DNA of 64,000 nt from Paenibacillus nasutitermitis. GTDB lineage: Bacteria; Bacillota; Bacilli; Paenibacillales; Paenibacillaceae. Made by a program: the position numbers and the translations under genes. Shown in pieces: positions 60,908 through 64,000 of this stretch. The stretch lies in contig NZ_BMHP01000009.1 in the NCBI RefSeq assembly GCF_014641075.1, positions 1-64,000 on the forward strand, read 5' to 3'. The notes below the pieces were generated by a model. The model ran no database searches and was not told where the DNA came from. It saw nothing but the letters and a program-made list of their open reading frames with translations. Position 1 is the first letter of the stretch. The number at the start of each line of letters is the position of its first letter.

Positions 60908-61342
60908 TTATTCTTCTTTAGCCGTCTCCGCATATTTCTTGAAATTGTCCAAGATCGCCTGCCATCCGGCTTGCTGCATTTCAGCGGCGTTGGTCTCTTC
61001 TGCTTCAAACGATTCGATGATCTGCGTGTCGTTGTCCTGGCGAATAAAGTCGACCTTTACTTTTCGACCGTCGCCGAGCGTATAGGAGAGATTCTTATTC
61101 ACATTCACCTCGTCGTATACGCCGCCAAAGTCAAATCCGAAGCTGCCGTCTTTGGCTTCCATTCGCGAGACGAATTTACCGCCGGCTTTCAGATCGTTCT
61201 CCGCGAATGGCGTATGCCAGTCGTCGGAAGCCTTATTCCATTGCATGATATGCTTCGGCTCCGTCCAATACTTCCACACGCTTTCGACGGGAGCTTGTAC
61301 AATCGCTTCGACTGTTATCGTTACCGGACTATTCGTTCCCAT
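60908..61342 (-). CDS. SRPBCC (AHSA1-like) domain protein
   Basis: A 144-residue helix-grip protein: VEAIVQAPVESVWKYWTEPK, WNKASDDWHTPFAENDLKAG, then RMEAKDGSFGFDFGGVYDEV and the ending GWQAILDNFKKYAE, all typical of the AHSA1/YdhE-type SRPBCC group. It is well known as a conserved small protein of unknown function in Bacillota. The first SRPBCC gene at 58505 is a different subgroup. The minus-strand start is preceded by TAAGGAGG. Confidence 0.9.
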   Translation of the reverse strand: MGTNSPVTITVEAIVQAPVESVWKYWTEPKHIMQWNKASDDWHTPFAENDLKAGGKFVSRMEAKDGSFGFDFGGVYDEVNVNKNLSYTLGDGRKVKVDFIRQDNDTQIIESFEAEETNAAEMQQAGWQAILDNFKKYAETAKEE

Positions 61343-61588
61343 AACATAACCTCCTTATAAGATCTATTATTCCGGGAAGAACCGGCCAATGCCACTATCC
61401 CCGGATGCTGACGCATATTCAAATCCTAATAATTCCCAAAACCTATTATAGCACAGGATTACCCGCTGGATTTCTTTTCGTTTGCTATTTTATACAATAT
61501 CATTTCCGGTAGACAAGAACTTCTCGATCTCCTGAGCCGCAATAATATGCTAGACTACATATATCACTTTTTAGGGGTTCATAATACG

Positions 61589-62266
61589 ATGAAGACATCT
61601 ACCATCTTGTACATTGAAGACGATCAGGAAATCGGTTCCTGGTCCAGGGACTTTTTAATCGGTCAAGGCTATGAGGTGATCTGGAAGACTTCAGGCCATG
61701 GTGCGGAGGTAGCAATGGAACACTGCGATCTGGTCGTTTTGGATATTATGCTTCCGGGTCTGGACGGATTCACGGTCGGTCAGCGGCTGAAACGGATCAA
61801 TCCCGCTATGCCCATCCTGCTGCTTACAGCCAGAACCGCAATCGAGGATAAGCTTGCAGGCTTGACGTTTGCCGATGATTACATAACGAAGCCATTTCAT
61901 CCGGATGAGTTGGCTGCCCGCATCCAAGTCCTCCTCAGGCGTACCGGCGCTGCGGAAACAGAACTGCTTCAAATCCGGCATTTAACGATCGACCGGAAAG
62001 AAAGCCGTTTATGGATTTCCAAAACCAGGGCAGAGATTGTGCTTACAGGTAAGCAGTTTCATATATTCATGTATTTCCTGGATCATCTGAATCACATCTT
62101 GACCCAGAAACAGATTTATGAAGCTGTTTGGGGCGAGCCGCATTTGGACGGAGATAAGACGCTGACGGTGCATATCCGGCATCTGCGCGAGAAGATCGAG
62201 TTGGATTCCGGTTTTCCAAAAATTATCGAGACAATCCGTGGTGTCGGATACCGGGTGCGATCATGA
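61589..62266 (+). CDS. OmpR/PhoB-type response regulator
   Basis: A 225-residue regulator. The receiver has Glu10, Asp11/12, phosphoacceptor Asp52 (VVLDIMLPGLDG), Thr (LLTART) and Lys in DDYITKPFHPDEL. The loop before ADDY is one residue shorter than usual (LAGLTFADDY, where the consensus is LGADDY). The winged helix at about 130-225 ends TLTVHIRHLREKIE and IRGVGYRVRS. ATG 61589 is preferred over the frame start at 61547. It overlaps the kinase gene by four bases. Confidence 0.92.
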   Translation: MKTSTILYIEDDQEIGSWSRDFLIGQGYEVIWKTSGHGAEVAMEHCDLVVLDIMLPGLDGFTVGQRLKRINPAMPILLLTARTAIEDKLAGLTFADDYITKPFHPDELAARIQVLLRRTGAAETELLQIRHLTIDRKESRLWISKTRAEIVLTGKQFHIFMYFLDHLNHILTQKQIYEAVWGEPHLDGDKTLTVHIRHLREKIELDSGFPKIIETIRGVGYRVRS

Positions 62267-63618
62267 GAATCCGAGGCTCTTTAATGGGGAAATACCTGAT
62301 CCTTATTTTGACCGCGTTGCTTCTATGGCCGATCATTCCGGCAATGTTTTATATGCCGGTCTATTTATTCAGGGAAAATGCGCTGTATGTTCCGGAGGAT
62401 ATTAACCGCATGTGGCGGCAAGAAGCAGTCAAGCTGGACGGTGCTAGTAGGGATGAGATATATGAAAGGCTATACAAGTTGAACGAAGACTATCCGGATG
62501 CTGAGATGTTCTGGGTGGACTCATCGGGGAAGAAATATCCTGTCATGAACCATCCGCCGGATATACCTGAGCAGTGGACCTATGAGGATGCTCTCTCATT
62601 TTGGGCACAACACCGTGAACGTGAGACGTTTGCGGCAACGTCACTCATCGGAAACGATCCGAAGCAGGGGGTTATGGTCATTCAGCTTCCCGAATCCCAT
62701 ATTCTGTCTGCGGAATTGTCGCTATCGGGAAACGCGCTGCTTGTTCTTCTGTTCTTCGTAATCTGCCTGTCCTTTTTCGTGCTGTCGTGGCTCTTCTTCT
62801 TTCGTCTTCGCAGAAGACTCGTCAGGCTTCAATCAGCGATGACAGTAAACAATCTGAAGGATATTCCGGATGAAGTCACCATAAGCAAGGACGACGAAAT
62901 CGGAGAACTCGAAGGTGCGTTTAATCGGATGGTACGAGAGCTTAAGGACAGCAGTAACCGGGAGAGGAAGGAGGAGGAACTGCGCAAGCAACTTATATCG
63001 AATATTTCCCACGACCTTAGGACGCCGCTGACCGTGATCCGGCAGCATACCCATACGGTTCGGAAAGACCCTGCTTCCTCCCGGGGACAGGCCTCGCTTG
63101 ACGTAATCGAGCACAAACTGGATGAAGTGAGCAGGCTGATGGATAACCTTCTTTCGTACACACTGCTGTCCGCGGGAAAGTATCCGCTGCGTGTGCAAAC
63201 GATCGATATAGCTGAAGAAATAAGGAACAGAGTGGCCGAGTGGTATCCGGTATTCGAGAACAAGGGTTTTGAGGTCTTTGTTGAGCTTCCTGAGCGGCCT
63301 CTGAGATGGGTTGTCGATCCGCTCTGGTTTAACCGGATCCTTGACAATGTGTTTCAGAACGTGGTGCGTCATGCTGGGTTGGGTCGGTACATAGGCATTC
63401 AAATCGTTGAACGAAAGGGGCAGTCGATGCTTGTCATTCAAGACAAAGGTCCTGGCACCTCTGGCGAGTCACCTGAAAAAGGCGCGGGGATCGGTTTGTC
63501 CATCATATCGATGATGGCCAGGGAGATGGGCTTGCAGTGGGGGCTGGAATCCTGCGCAAACGGCAGTGCATTTTATATAGGGTCGGAAAGAAGCTGCAGC
63601 GTGAGTCATCTTAGATGA
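62263..63618 (+). CDS. Sensor histidine kinase (HAMP, HisKA)
   Basis: A 451-residue membrane kinase. TM1 is about 11-35, an extracellular part of about 120 residues, TM2 about 158-181, HAMP, and the HisKA motif with His250 (LISNISHDLRTPL). The ATPase is complete but short: FNRILDNVFQNVVRH, VIQDKGPGTSG and KGAGIGLSIISMMAREM. The ATGA overlap with the response regulator stop shows translational coupling. It senses an unknown signal; the gene downstream may be its target. Confidence 0.92.
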   Translation: MRIRGSLMGKYLILILTALLLWPIIPAMFYMPVYLFRENALYVPEDINRMWRQEAVKLDGASRDEIYERLYKLNEDYPDAEMFWVDSSGKKYPVMNHPPDIPEQWTYEDALSFWAQHRERETFAATSLIGNDPKQGVMVIQLPESHILSAELSLSGNALLVLLFFVICLSFFVLSWLFFFRLRRRLVRLQSAMTVNNLKDIPDEVTISKDDEIGELEGAFNRMVRELKDSSNRERKEEELRKQLISNISHDLRTPLTVIRQHTHTVRKDPASSRGQASLDVIEHKLDEVSRLMDNLLSYTLLSAGKYPLRVQTIDIAEEIRNRVAEWYPVFENKGFEVFVELPERPLRWVVDPLWFNRILDNVFQNVVRHAGLGRYIGIQIVERKGQSMLVIQDKGPGTSGESPEKGAGIGLSIISMMAREMGLQWGLESCANGSAFYIGSERSCSVSHLR

Positions 63619-63877
63619 TTTGGGCGCGGTTTCTTTTTTTTTAATAAAACATTCCATTTGGATCGTGGGTTCTAACAACTCCCGGGTAAATAAATTAACC
63701 TAAACTTAAACTTGAGGTCACTTTACTTTTCGATACGTGTAATAGAATGGGATATGTGGTGATCAGAAAAGGCGGATTTATAGAAAGAATGGAGTGCAGT
63801 ACGATCCGGACCGCTTCAGCGGTTTAATAGGGCACGATATCGAAACCATTGGGGATTGTTTAAGGAGGTAAAATAAA
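63619..63877. other. Upstream region of the last gene
   Basis: About 260 bases after the kinase gene. AT-rich with a partial dyad AACCTAAACTTAAACTTGAGGTC around 63696-63718, reminiscent of a MerR-type box but imperfect. A perfect AAGGAGGT (63862-63869) precedes the next gene. No terminator with a stable stem is apparent, although a T-run is present at 63632-63642. Confidence 0.35.
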
Positions 63878-64000
63878 ATGCTGTACGATAACAAGGTAAC
63901 GGCGGAGCGGTTTGCCCCGCAATGGATGAAGATGCGTAGGTTTTGCGGCTATGGCGCCGCCATAGCGGTGATGCCGTATCTTCTGATTAAAATCGTCTGG
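63878..64000 (+). CDS. Membrane protein, partial (runs off window)
   Basis: The first 41 codons of a gene cut by the window end. The start is supported by AAGGAGGT eight bases before ATG. The sequence reads MLYDNKVTAERFAPQWMKMR, then RFCGYGAAIAVMPYLLIKIVW, a hydrophobic helix beginning near residue 24. This is consistent with an integral membrane protein, possibly a transporter or a target of the preceding kinase. No family can be assigned from the fragment. Confidence 0.55.
   Translation, partial: MLYDNKVTAERFAPQWMKMRRFCGYGAAIAVMPYLLIKIVW

Noticed and set aside
1..64000. CRISPR arrays, tRNA, rRNA, phage or insertion-sequence genes
   Set aside because: No spaced direct repeats, no tRNA-like cloverleaf with CCA context, and no transposase or integrase motifs were seen on either strand by eye.

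Overview
The window looks like the chromosome of a Paenibacillus or close relative (Bacillota, Paenibacillaceae). The reasons are strong AGGAGG-type ribosome sites with ATG/GTG/TTG starts, moderate G+C, YesM/YesN-type two-component pairs, sugar ABC importers without their own ATPase, S-layer-homology proteins, a YwqA/YwqB helicase-SWIM pair, a CcdC-like protein and PadR-DUF1048-ABC and ECF41 cassettes. I see no rRNA, tRNA, CRISPR array, phage or insertion sequence. The only mobile-type element is a small toxin-antitoxin pair.

Left part (1-20300). The left edge is decayed: a 5'-truncated sigma-factor fragment and a frameshifted GGDEF remnant. Next comes a TetR regulator with a second methionine aminopeptidase. 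Two carbohydrate-uptake operons follow. Operon A (2309-12476) encodes a YesM-type kinase, YesN-type regulator, lipoprotein binding protein, two permeases, a DUF4832-type protein and a GH31 glycosidase. Operon B (14917-20297) encodes a binding protein, two permeases, a PLP enzyme of the Cys/Met (C-S lyase) family and a FadR-type regulator. Both have a cre-like site inside a sigma-A-type promoter and a strong stem-loop just after the binding-protein gene, which suggests catabolite repression and extra expression of the binding protein. Between them lie an AbrB/Doc toxin-antitoxin pair and an orphan trpB.

Middle (20600-43100). A chemoreceptor; a secreted pair (a DUF1533/HID-type beta-repeat protein and an SLH-anchored protein); MATE and MFS exporters; an alpha/beta hydrolase; a DUF1801 protein; a possible EVE/Mrr-N-like protein; a phytanoyl-CoA-dioxygenase-like enzyme divergent from an AraC regulator; the ywqB-ywqA pair; a CcdC-like protein; msrA; and an AraC regulator followed by a di-iron ferritin-like protein and a NagB-like isomerase.

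Right part (43270-64000). Mostly stress, detoxification and signalling cassettes: WYL regulator-epoxide hydrolase-SDR; FAD oxidoreductase with an ECF41 sigma factor; Crp-type regulator with a thioredoxin-fold protein; a LiaRS-like two-component system with two membrane proteins; PadR-DUF1048-DUF1048-ABC exporter with a clear operator; a second peroxiredoxin-like protein, CopZ-like metallochaperone, two SRPBCC proteins, a VOC protein and a TetR regulator; and an OmpR-type two-component system just before a gene cut by the window end. Many genes are single-gene units separated by hairpin terminators, several of them built on a GGCAGCC stem.
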